Assembly (NCBI RefSeq): GCF_025751435.1
Contig: NZ_JAOWKY010000001.1
Coordinates: 248,001 to 312,000, forward strand
Direction of reading: 5' to 3'
Length of the DNA: 64,000 nt
DNA from: Albidovulum marisflavi
GTDB lineage: Bacteria; Pseudomonadota; Alphaproteobacteria; Rhodobacterales; Rhodobacteraceae
Both the position numbers and the translations under genes were made by a program. Within the stretch, counting starts at the first letter, position 1; the number at the start of each line of letters is the position of its first letter. Shown piece after piece: positions 50,563-58,347 of the stretch. The notes beneath the pieces are model-generated. The model did not search any database. It was not told the DNA's origin and saw only the letters and a program-made list of their open reading frames with translations.

Positions 50563-52824
50563 ATGGCCAGCAAGAACCGCATCACTCCGGAAGAGGCGCT
50601 TTCGTATCACCTCAATCCCACGCCGGGGAAGTACGAGATCAACGCGTCGAAGCCGATGGCCACGCAGCGGGATCTTTCGCTGGCCTATTCGCCCGGCGTG
50701 GCGGTTCCGGTCGAGGCGATCGCCGCGGCGCCCGAAACCGCCTATGACTACACGACCAAGGGCAACATGGTGGCCGTCATCTCGAACGGCACCGCCATCC
50801 TTGGCCTTGGCAACCTGGGCGCGCTGGCCTCGAAGCCGGTGATGGAGGGGAAGGCGGTCCTGTTCAAGCGCTTCGCCGACGTGAACGCCATCGACATCGA
50901 GCTTGATACGGAAGATCCGGACGAGATCATCAAGGCGGTCAGCCTGATGGGCCCCACCTTCGGCGGCATCAACCTTGAGGACATCAAGGCCCCGGAATGC
51001 TTCATCATCGAACAGCGCCTGAAGGAGATCATGGACATTCCGGTGTTCCATGACGACCAGCATGGCACGGCGGTCATCTGCGCCGCGGGCCTGATCAACG
51101 CGCTGGAGATCAGCGGCAAGAAGATCGAGGACTGCAAGATCGTCCTCAACGGCGCTGGCGCGGCGGGCATCGCCTGTCTGGAGCTGATCAAGGCCATGGG
51201 CGCGCGGCATGACAACTGCATCATGTGCGACACCAAGGGCGTCATCTACCAGGGCCGGGCCGAGGGGATGAACCAGTGGAAGTCCGCGCACGCCGCAAGG
51301 ACCGAAGCGCGTACACTGGAAGACGCGATGAAGGACGCCGATGTCTTCCTCGGGGTCTCCGCGAAAGGCGCCGTGACGCAGGCCATGGTCGAAAGCATGG
51401 CCCCAAATCCGGTGATCTTCGCCATGGCCAACCCGGATCCGGAGATTACCCCGGAAGAGGCGCACGCCGTCCGCCCCGACGCCATCGTCGCCACAGGCCG
51501 GTCCGACTATCCCAACCAGGTCAACAACGTCTTGGGCTTCCCCTACCTTTTCCGCGGCGCGCTCGACATCCATGCGCGCGCGATCAACGACGAGATGAAG
51601 ATCGCCTGTGCCCAGGCGCTGGCCCGGCTCGCGCGCGAAGACGTGCCCGACGAGGTGGCGATGGCCTATGGCCGCAAGCTGACCTTCGGGCGCGACTACA
51701 TCATTCCCACGCCGTTCGACCCCCGGCTCATCTACGTGATCCCCCCGGCGGTGGCCAAGGCGGGAATGGACACCGGCGTGGCGCGGCGTCCGATCATCGA
51801 CATGCCCGGCTACGAACTTAGCCTGAAGTCGCGGATGGACCCGACGGCGTCGATCCTTCAGGGTATCCACGCCCGCGCGCGTCAGGCGCAGGCGCGGATG
51901 ATCTTCGCGGAAGGGGACGATCCCCGGGTTCTGCGCGCCGCCGTCGCCTATCAGCGCGCGGGCCTGGGCAGGGCGCTGGTCGTCGGCCGTGACCAGGACG
52001 TCAGGGAAAAGCTGACCGCAGAGGGCCTTGCCGACGCGGTCAAGGAAATCGAGGTCGTGAACGCCGCCAACACCCGGCACCTGAGCGAATACAAGGACTT
52101 CCTGTATGCGCGTCTTCAGCGCAAGGGTTTCGACCGCCACGACATTCACCGCCTTGCAGCGCGCGACCGGCACGTCTTTTCGGCGCTGATGCTGGCGCAC
52201 GGCCATGGCGACGGGTTGGTAACAGGGGCGACCCGGAAGTCGGCGCATGTTCTTGAACTGATCGGCAGGGTCTTCGACGTAAAGGACACCGACGGGGCTG
52301 TGGGCATCACCGCGGTTCTGCACAAGGGCAAGATCGTGCTGATCGGGGACACCCTGGTGCAGGAGTGGCCGGACGAGAACAACCTGGCCGACATCGCCGA
52401 GCGCGGCGTGTCGGTCGCGCGCGGACTTGGGCTGGAACCCCGTGTGGCGTTCCTGTCGTTTTCGACCTTCGGCTATCCGGTCAGCGAGCGGGCGACAAAG
52501 ATGCACCGCGCGCCGCAAGTGCTGGACAAGCGGGGCGTCGATTTCGAATACGAAGGCGAGATGACGGTGGACGTGGCCCTGAACGTCGATCAGATGGCGC
52601 ATTATCCCTTCTGCCGCCTGACCGGCCCGGCCAACGTTCTGGTCGTGCCCGCACGCCATTCGGCGTCGATCTCGGTCAAGCTGATGCAGGAAATGGCAGG
52701 CGCCACGGTGATCGGACCGATCCTGACGGGCGTGGACAAGCCGATTCAGATCTGCTCGACCGGTTCGACCGTCAACGACATCCTGAACATGGCGGTGATC
52801 GCGGCCTGTCGGCTCGGGCACTAG
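50563..52824 (+). CDS. maeB: NADP-dependent malic enzyme (MaeB type, with phosphotransacetylase-like domain)
   Basis: A 753-residue hybrid malic enzyme converting malate to pyruvate, CO2 and NADPH. The N-terminal half has the family motifs AYSPGVAVP, VISNGTAILGLGNLG and FHDDQHGTA (metal site), and the Rossmann NGAGAAG. The C-terminal 320 residues resemble phosphate acetyltransferase (RMIFAEGDDPRVLRAA near 446), a regulatory domain without known transferase activity. The ATG at 50563 gives the usual N-terminus; an ATG at 50530 is possible. It feeds pyruvate and NADPH to biosynthesis during growth on organic acids. Confidence 0.95.
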   Translation: MASKNRITPEEALSYHLNPTPGKYEINASKPMATQRDLSLAYSPGVAVPVEAIAAAPETAYDYTTKGNMVAVISNGTAILGLGNLGALASKPVMEGKAVLFKRFADVNAIDIELDTEDPDEIIKAVSLMGPTFGGINLEDIKAPECFIIEQRLKEIMDIPVFHDDQHGTAVICAAGLINALEISGKKIEDCKIVLNGAGAAGIACLELIKAMGARHDNCIMCDTKGVIYQGRAEGMNQWKSAHAARTEARTLEDAMKDADVFLGVSAKGAVTQAMVESMAPNPVIFAMANPDPEITPEEAHAVRPDAIVATGRSDYPNQVNNVLGFPYLFRGALDIHARAINDEMKIACAQALARLAREDVPDEVAMAYGRKLTFGRDYIIPTPFDPRLIYVIPPAVAKAGMDTGVARRPIIDMPGYELSLKSRMDPTASILQGIHARARQAQARMIFAEGDDPRVLRAAVAYQRAGLGRALVVGRDQDVREKLTAEGLADAVKEIEVVNAANTRHLSEYKDFLYARLQRKGFDRHDIHRLAARDRHVFSALMLAHGHGDGLVTGATRKSAHVLELIGRVFDVKDTDGAVGITAVLHKGKIVLIGDTLVQEWPDENNLADIAERGVSVARGLGLEPRVAFLSFSTFGYPVSERATKMHRAPQVLDKRGVDFEYEGEMTVDVALNVDQMAHYPFCRLTGPANVLVVPARHSASISVKLMQEMAGATVIGPILTGVDKPIQICSTGSTVNDILNMAVIAACRLGH

Positions 52825-52827
52825 GCG

Positions 52828-53697
52828 ATGGCGATCCACAACCTTGGCTCGATCAACATAGACCACTTCTACAGCGTGCCGCACCTGCCCGCACCCGGTG
52901 AAACCCTGGCCGCCACGGCTTACGGCATCGGGCTTGGCGGCAAGGGCGCCAACCAGTCCACCGCCGCCGCAAAGGCCGGCGCGCGGACGGTGCACATCGG
53001 CGCGGTCGGGCCCGAGGGCGCCTGGACTGTGGAACGGTTGAATGGGGCGGGCGTCGACACGACGCATGTCTCGGTTCTGGAAACGCCGACGGGTCACGCG
53101 ATCATCAACGTGGACGCAACGGGAGAGAACGCCATTGTGCTGTTTCCGGGCGCCAATCTTGCGCTGCCGTTTCCCAAGGTCGTCTCCGCTCTGTCCGAGG
53201 CCGCGCCAGGCGACACACTCTTGCTGCAGAACGAAACAGCACACCAGGAAAAGGCCGCACGCCACGGCCGCGACCTTGGCCTGCGCGTCGTCTATTCCGC
53301 AGCGCCCTTCGACCCGACGGCCGTGCGCGCCGTCCTTCCGTTCACGACGCTTCTGATCCTAAACGCGGTCGAGGCCGAGCAGCTTTGCGCCGCGCTCGAC
53401 ACCACGATCGAGGCGCTGGACGTGCCCGAGATCCTGATCACGCGAGGCGCCCAGGGCGCCGAGTGGCGGCACCGTGACGGCAACCGCGCCTTCGCCCCGG
53501 CGCTGTCGGTCAAGGCGCAGGACACCACGGGTGCGGGCGACACCTTCGCGGGCTATTTCTGTGCGGGGCTCGATCTGGGGCAAAAGCCCCAGGCGGCGCT
53601 GGCCTGGGCTGCGAAGGCCGCGGCGCTGAAGGTCACGCGCCGGGGGACGGCAGATGCGATCCCATCCGCCGCAGAGGTTGCGGCGTTCGGGACCTGA
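52828..53697 (+). CDS. PfkB-family sugar kinase, ribokinase-like
   Basis: A 289-residue PfkB carbohydrate kinase. GGKGANQSTAAAKAG (about 37-51) is the N-terminal signature, NAVEAEQL lies near 179, and the catalytic DTTGAGDTFAGYF stretch (about 230-242) holds the anion hole and the base aspartate. The overall pattern is closest to ribokinase, but the sugar is not proven and no ribose transporter is adjacent. It starts three bases after maeB and is probably cotranscribed. Confidence 0.85.
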   Translation: MAIHNLGSINIDHFYSVPHLPAPGETLAATAYGIGLGGKGANQSTAAAKAGARTVHIGAVGPEGAWTVERLNGAGVDTTHVSVLETPTGHAIINVDATGENAIVLFPGANLALPFPKVVSALSEAAPGDTLLLQNETAHQEKAARHGRDLGLRVVYSAAPFDPTAVRAVLPFTTLLILNAVEAEQLCAALDTTIEALDVPEILITRGAQGAEWRHRDGNRAFAPALSVKAQDTTGAGDTFAGYFCAGLDLGQKPQAALAWAAKAAALKVTRRGTADAIPSAAEVAAFGT

Positions 53698-53736
53698 TGC
53701 GCGCCTGATGGCCTTCTCGAGGGCCGGGCGAAGTGA

Positions 53737-54360
53737 TCAGTGCACGAAGGGTGCCGCATCGCCCCAAAGCTGTTTCACCCGCTGATCGCGGCCGCAGGCC
53801 TCCCGGTAGAAGTCGTAGGCGCTGGACTGCACCTTTGGCCCGCGCCGGGTCAGCACGATGCTTGATCCCTTGTAGTAATCCTGGTGGTAGTCCTCTGCCC
53901 GCCAGAACGGCGCGGTGTCCAGGATCGGCGTCACGATCTTCTGGCCCAAGGCCGCCTCGGCCTCTGCCTTCGCCCTTTCGGCGATGGCCCGCTGTTCCGC
54001 GTTCTTCACGAAGATCGCGGTGCGGTAGCTTTCGCCGCGGTCACAGAACTGCCCGCCCGCATCGGTCGGATCGATCGAGCGGAAGAACATGTCGATCAGC
54101 TGGCCATAGCTGACCTTCGTGTCGTCGAAGCGGATCTCGACCGCCTCGTAATGCCCGGTGCCGCCGCGGCTGACCTGCTTGTAGGTCGGGTTATCCACCG
54201 TGCCGCCGGTATAGCCCGAAACCACCTCCTTGACGCCCGGCACGCCTTCGAAATCGCTTTCGACGCACCAGAAGCAACCACCAGCCACGATGGCTGTCTC
54301 CGTCGCGGCAGATGCCGGACCGGCTAGGGCAAGGCCGAGGGCCAGAACCAGGAAACGCAT
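53737..54360 (-). CDS. msrA: Peptide-methionine (S)-S-oxide reductase, exported
   Basis: A 207-residue MsrA with an N-terminal signal peptide (cleavage near PASAA, residue 19), so it should repair oxidised methionines in the periplasm. GGCFWCVE carries the catalytic cysteine C29; DYHQDYY and the [10 protein letters not shown] block complete the active site. The ATG at 54360 follows AAGGAGG. Divergent from the aminotransferase gene; a 39-base gap separates it from the kinase gene it converges with. Confidence 0.93.
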   Translation of the reverse strand: MRFLVLALGLALAGPASAATETAIVAGGCFWCVESDFEGVPGVKEVVSGYTGGTVDNPTYKQVSRGGTGHYEAVEIRFDDTKVSYGQLIDMFFRSIDPTDAGGQFCDRGESYRTAIFVKNAEQRAIAERAKAEAEAALGQKIVTPILDTAPFWRAEDYHQDYYKGSSIVLTRRGPKVQSSAYDFYREACGRDQRVKQLWGDAAPFVH

Positions 54361-54502
54361 GACAACCTCCTTCTGTTGCGGCAATCCTGCGGACATGCCC
54401 CGCGGAAGCAACTCATCTTCGCGTGAGCTCATCGTCACGTGAACACCCCTTTCCCCGAGCTGGCGGCCCCGATAGGGTCCTGCCAGCAGCGAGGGAAACA
54501 CA

Positions 54503-55408
54503 ATGACCGACCATGTGAGCACCCATCAGGCCGAGGAAGACGCCCGCAACGAGGACATCCTGATCTACCTGAACGGCCGCATTGTGCCGAAACGGGACGC
54601 GATGGTCAGCGTGTACGATTCAGGCTTCATGCTGGGCGACGGCGTGTGGGAGGGCCTGCGGCTTTACGACGGGCGCTGGGCGTTCCTGGAAGAGCATCTG
54701 GACCGGCTGTTCGAGGCCGCCAAGGCGATCGATCTGGACATCGGGATGGACCGCGAAGGTGTGAAGCAGGCGCTGTTCGACACGCAGGCCGCCAACGCCA
54801 TGCAGAGCGACGCCCACGCCCGGCTGATGGTCACGCGCGGGGTGAAAGCCAGGCCGTTCCAGCATCCCGCACTGTCGCGCTCGGGTCCGACCATGGCGAT
54901 CATCATGGAACATTCGCGCCCCAGGCTGCCCCGGCCGATCCGTTTGGCGACCGTTCCGCACATGCGCGGCCTGCCGATGACGCAGGACCCCAAGCTGAAT
55001 TCTCACTCCAAGCTGAACTGCATCCTGGCCTGCATCGCCGCGGAAAAGGCCGGGGCGGACGAGGCGCTGATGCTGGACGTGCATGGCTTTGTGAACACCA
55101 CCAATGCCTGCAACTTCTTCATCGTCCGCAAGGACGAGGTGTGGACCTCGACCGGGGACTACTGCATGAACGGCATCACGCGGCAGAAGGTGATCGATGT
55201 CTGCCGTGCGAACGGGATCCCGGTGTTCGAGCGCAACTTCAGCCTGGTCGACGCCTATTCGGCGGACGAGGCTTTCCTGACCGGCACGTTCGGCGCACAA
55301 ACGCCAGTCGGGCAGATCGACGGCCGTACCATCGGGACCGGAGAGCTTGGTCCGATGACCGAAAGGATCCGCGCGCTTTACAAGGCGCTGGTCGCGGCAG
55401 GGAGGTAG
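54503..55408 (+). CDS. Aminotransferase class IV (branched-chain/D-amino-acid type)
   Basis: A 301-residue fold-type IV PLP enzyme. The PLP lysine is K170 in [31 protein letters not shown] (about 35-55) and the phosphate-cup [10 protein letters not shown] (about 268) are family motifs. The substrate may be a branched-chain or D-amino acid, or aminodeoxychorismate; the sequence does not decide. It is followed after 4 bases by a sulfotransferase-like gene whose GGAGG ribosome-binding site overlaps its stop, so the two are coupled. Confidence 0.87.
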   Translation: MTDHVSTHQAEEDARNEDILIYLNGRIVPKRDAMVSVYDSGFMLGDGVWEGLRLYDGRWAFLEEHLDRLFEAAKAIDLDIGMDREGVKQALFDTQAANAMQSDAHARLMVTRGVKARPFQHPALSRSGPTMAIIMEHSRPRLPRPIRLATVPHMRGLPMTQDPKLNSHSKLNCILACIAAEKAGADEALMLDVHGFVNTTNACNFFIVRKDEVWTSTGDYCMNGITRQKVIDVCRANGIPVFERNFSLVDAYSADEAFLTGTFGAQTPVGQIDGRTIGTGELGPMTERIRALYKALVAAGR

Positions 55409-55412
55409 GGCG

Positions 55413-56180
55413 ATGGAACAGGCCGCGACCTTGCCCGAGCCCCGCCGCATCGCCATGTGGTCCGGCCCCCGGAATCTTTCGACCGCGATGATGTACGCTT
55501 TTGCCGCGCGCGGCGACTGTGCCGTCTGGGACGAACCGTTCTATGCGGCCTATCTAAAGGCGACCGGCATCGACCACCCCATGCGGCAAGAGATCATGAC
55601 CGCGCATGACGCCGATCCCGATCGCGTGGCTGCGGCCTGTCGTGGACCGGCGCCGGACGGGCAGGCGATCTTCTACCAGAAGCATATGACGCTGCACATG
55701 ATCGACGGCTTCGATCGCGGCTTCATGCGGGACTGCACGAATGTCTTCCTGATCCGCCATCCGGCGCGTGTCGTTGCAAGCTACGCGCAAAAGCGCGAAG
55801 GTCCCACCCTTGCCGACATCGGGTTCGTGCAGCAGGCGGAACTTTTCGATCAGGTGGCCGACTGGCTTGGCCGCGCGCCGGCGGTCATCGACAGCCACGA
55901 TATCCGCACCAATCCGAGAGATGCGCTGGAAAGCCTTTGTCACACGCTTCAGCTTCCGTTCACCGAGCGGATGCTGTCATGGCCGGCAGGTCCGAAGCCG
56001 TTCGACGGGATCTGGGCATCACATTGGTACAACGCTGTCCACGCATCGACCGGGTTCGGTGCGCCCGAGGGTCCGCTGCCAGAGTTGGCTGCCGACTACC
56101 GGCGCCTCGTTGATCAGGCGATGCCGTACTATGAGCGCATCCTGCGTGAAAGCGGGCGCAATCCGAACAGTCCGGCCTGA
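55413..56180 (+). CDS. Sulfotransferase-family protein coupled to an aminotransferase
   Basis: A 255-residue P-loop sulfotransferase-like protein. The 5'-phosphosulfate loop is MWSGPRNLSTAMMYAF (about 15-30). The 3'-phosphate binding motif is RHPARVVASY (about 115-124). A conserved SHDIRTNPRDALESLC helix follows. No substrate is known. It would transfer sulfuryl from PAPS to a hydroxyl or amine if active. The tight pairing with a class IV aminotransferase suggests a shared small-molecule pathway. Confidence 0.82.
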   Translation: MEQAATLPEPRRIAMWSGPRNLSTAMMYAFAARGDCAVWDEPFYAAYLKATGIDHPMRQEIMTAHDADPDRVAAACRGPAPDGQAIFYQKHMTLHMIDGFDRGFMRDCTNVFLIRHPARVVASYAQKREGPTLADIGFVQQAELFDQVADWLGRAPAVIDSHDIRTNPRDALESLCHTLQLPFTERMLSWPAGPKPFDGIWASHWYNAVHASTGFGAPEGPLPELAADYRRLVDQAMPYYERILRESGRNPNSPA

Positions 56181-56239
56181 GCCACCCGCATGGGTCTGCC
56201 TCAGGCCGGTTTCTGTCGTTTCGACCGGCTTCCGGCCTG
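56172..56239. terminator. Convergent-gene hairpins between the sulfotransferase and barrel genes
   Basis: CCGGCCTGAG (56172-56181) pairs with CTCAGGCCGG (56200-56209), a 10-bp stem that begins in the last codons of the sulfotransferase gene. The right arm can alternatively pair with CCGGCCTG at 56232-56239, next to the stop of the opposing gene. No T-run is present, so it may terminate weakly or protect 3' ends. Confidence 0.45.
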
Positions 56240-57610
56240 TCAGGGGCGGAAGCTGTAGTTGCGCGAAAGGGTGACGAATACGGCCGTCGAGTCCGCATCG
56301 CCGTCATCCGTGTCCGAACGGTCGCGATAGGTCACGCCTCCGGTCAGGTCCCAGTCCGCGTTCAGGTCACGCGTATAGGCGGCGCTGATCCGGGTGAACT
56401 CCGTCTCGTCCTCCGGTCCGCCGGACGAACGGTCGACAAGGCTCCAGGCGACGCCGAAGTCGAGGCGCGAAACCGCGTTGATCTCGTGCCGGTAGCTCGC
56501 GCTCGCGCTTGTGTCGATGACGTTGTCCTCATCGTCCGAATAGGTCGTGCGCGCCAGGATGACCGTAAGCTCGCCCGTCCGCGTCCGCTGAACGTAGGCA
56601 AGGCTGCCGATGGCATCCACGTCCCCGTTCGGGGCGCGGCTGGCGCCGATCGTGGCCGCGAAGGTGCCTGTCGGCAGTTCCATTTCACGGCCGAAGGTCA
56701 GATTGCTCCGACGCCCCTCGGTTTCGAGCGCGGTTTCAAGACGGGCGGTTGCGATGCCGTTGGTCATCGCGCGCGTCGCACCGACGAAGCCGACGAGGCC
56801 AGAGGTGATGGTGGTGAGGCCCGCTTCTTCGTCCTCGATCCGGGCATGGCCCAGCCCAAGATCCAGCGTGTAGACCTGATCAAGCTCATGCTCCAGCCTG
56901 GCCAGGTAGGTCGTCGTCGTCGTGCGGTCGGTCTGGATGGGGGTCACATCTTCTTCGTAGCGCCGCTCGGACGCGGAAAGCGTGACTGTGCTGACCGGGG
57001 ATACGTTCATCCGGGCCGCGATCTCGGCGCGGTCTGTCCGGTTGTCGTCCAGGTCCGGATCGGTCGTGTCGCTGTAGTCGACCTTGTTGTGGCTCAGGTC
57101 GATCCAGAAGCCGAGCGGATCCTGCAGCCCGGTTTCATAGCGCAAGCCCAGATCGGTCGTCGCAACCGAGCCGCCGCTGCCGGAATCCGATGTGTCGACG
57201 AACGGATCGATGAAATCACGGTCGACGTCGCTGTAGCTTGCCGTGAGGTCCAGCCGGCTGTTCAGGCTTTCGCGCTGATAGCCGAAACGCAGGCGCGTAT
57301 CCTCAAGGCCGAAATCGGTGTCGCCCCCGGAATCGATGTAGCGGAGAACCCCGCTGGCCACCAGGTCGAGACGCTGGTTGGCGGCGACGCTGGACAGCGC
57401 GAAGGTCAGTCCGGTGTCCCAGATCGACGCGTCATCTCCGCCGGGATCCAGCGACAGGTTGCTGTCGTAGGTCAAACCCGTCGACACGCCGACGTCGATC
57501 TGAAGGCCTCCAGGATTGCCATCGCCGCCACCCGTCTGGGCAGCGGCGAAAGTTGGCGCGAGGGTTATTATGGTCGCGGCGGCCGCGATCCGTTTGCCTG
57601 TATTCCCCAC
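56240..57610 (-). CDS. Outer-membrane beta-barrel protein of the exopolysaccharide locus
   Basis: A 456-residue exported protein. The signal peptide ends near FAAAQ (about 25). The rest is a run of amphipathic beta strands separated by acidic turns, and it ends with the aromatic/proline signal YSFRP, all typical of a large outer-membrane barrel. The style matches barrel proteins encoded with exopolysaccharide operons (EpsL or PEP-CTERM-linked type), which may form the export pore or attach polymer. GTG at 57610 follows GGGGA. It begins 12 bases after the export-protein gene. Confidence 0.8.
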   Translation of the reverse strand: MGNTGKRIAAAATIITLAPTFAAAQTGGGDGNPGGLQIDVGVSTGLTYDSNLSLDPGGDDASIWDTGLTFALSSVAANQRLDLVASGVLRYIDSGGDTDFGLEDTRLRFGYQRESLNSRLDLTASYSDVDRDFIDPFVDTSDSGSGGSVATTDLGLRYETGLQDPLGFWIDLSHNKVDYSDTTDPDLDDNRTDRAEIAARMNVSPVSTVTLSASERRYEEDVTPIQTDRTTTTTYLARLEHELDQVYTLDLGLGHARIEDEEAGLTTITSGLVGFVGATRAMTNGIATARLETALETEGRRSNLTFGREMELPTGTFAATIGASRAPNGDVDAIGSLAYVQRTRTGELTVILARTTYSDDEDNVIDTSASASYRHEINAVSRLDFGVAWSLVDRSSGGPEDETEFTRISAAYTRDLNADWDLTGGVTYRDRSDTDDGDADSTAVFVTLSRNYSFRP

Positions 57611-57622
57611 TCTGTCCCCGTC

Positions 57623-58216
57623 CTATTCAAACAGTCGGCGCTCCGGCACGACGATCACATCTCCGCTGCTCAGAACGATGTTTGATGCCGAACCGCCATT
57701 CTGAACCGCTTTGTAGTTGAAAGCATATACCTTCACTTCACCGGATTTGCGATCCGTCCTTTGAACTTGGATTCGTTTTGTTGCAGCAAAGCGCGTAAAT
57801 CCACCGCTTTCGGCCAGGAACTGCAGCAGGGTCGTTCCCTTGGCGATGCGCATCTTACCCGGATTGGCGACTTCGCCCATGATGTAGACGGGGATCGTCG
57901 CGCCGCCACCCGACACCGCCGGGGCAACCTGGCCAACCGCAAGATAGACGGTCGGAGTGGATGCGAAATTGGGTGCAAGAGCGCCCTGAATCGCAGAGCG
58001 GATCGAGTCGATCGACTGTCCGGCGGCCCTGACGGTGCCGACGGTGGGGACGGAAACGCTGCCGTCGGGCAGAACCAGAAGGCTGCGGTTGAGGGAGGGA
58101 TCCTCGACCACCTCCATCTGGAGGACGTCACCGGAGCGGATCGTGTAGGAGTTCTGAGCCCAGGCAACAGGGGCGGTCAGTGCGGCCATGACGAGGCCAA
58201 GAATAAGCTTATACAT
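57623..58216 (-). CDS. Polysaccharide export protein (Wza-like, short)
   Basis: A 197-residue periplasmic protein with a poly_export domain (YTIRSGDVLQMEVVEDPSL-type start, about 24-42) followed by an SLBB-like beta-grasp (PVYIMGEVANPG, about 111-122). The signal peptide ends AWAQ and has no lipobox cysteine. It also lacks the long C-terminal part of Wza, so it cannot form the outer-membrane helix barrel alone; the adjacent barrel protein may supply that function. The ATG at 58216 is preceded by a good promoter. Confidence 0.85.
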   Translation of the reverse strand: MYKLILGLVMAALTAPVAWAQNSYTIRSGDVLQMEVVEDPSLNRSLLVLPDGSVSVPTVGTVRAAGQSIDSIRSAIQGALAPNFASTPTVYLAVGQVAPAVSGGGATIPVYIMGEVANPGKMRIAKGTTLLQFLAESGGFTRFAATKRIQVQRTDRKSGEVKVYAFNYKAVQNGGSASNIVLSSGDVIVVPERRLFE

Positions 58217-58247
58217 GAGGGCACCCAATCTGACAGGAACTATGGCA

Positions 58248-58275
58248 AGAATACGGCATATCGCGGGACTGACAA
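58248..58275 (-). promoter_or_regulatory. Candidate promoter of the export-protein/barrel genes
   Basis: On the minus strand TTGTCA (58275-58270) and TATTCT (58253-58248) are spaced by 16 bases and lie about 32 bases before the start codon. The surrounding 131-bp gap is AT-rich near 58330-58350. Confidence 0.45.
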
Positions 58276-58347
58276 ACGGCAATGTTGTTGTCCTGGGTCG
58301 ACATTTGCAGGGCCAAGATTTCTCAAGGCATTGATTTTAAATAATTG

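Noticed and set aside
50503-53265. 920-codon open frame on the minus strand
   Set aside because: It lies entirely antisense to maeB and the ribokinase-like gene, has histidine/arginine/glycine-rich low-complexity translation, and is a by-product of high-GC codon bias.
54435-54445. TCACGTGAACA, parS-like sequence upstream of the aminotransferase gene
   Set aside because: One base is missing in the right arm and the left arm does not match; far from the two perfect sites.
56911-56922. GTC triplet run in the barrel gene
   Set aside because: Encodes a threonine/aspartate-rich turn in a surface loop; four units is within chance for this codon usage.
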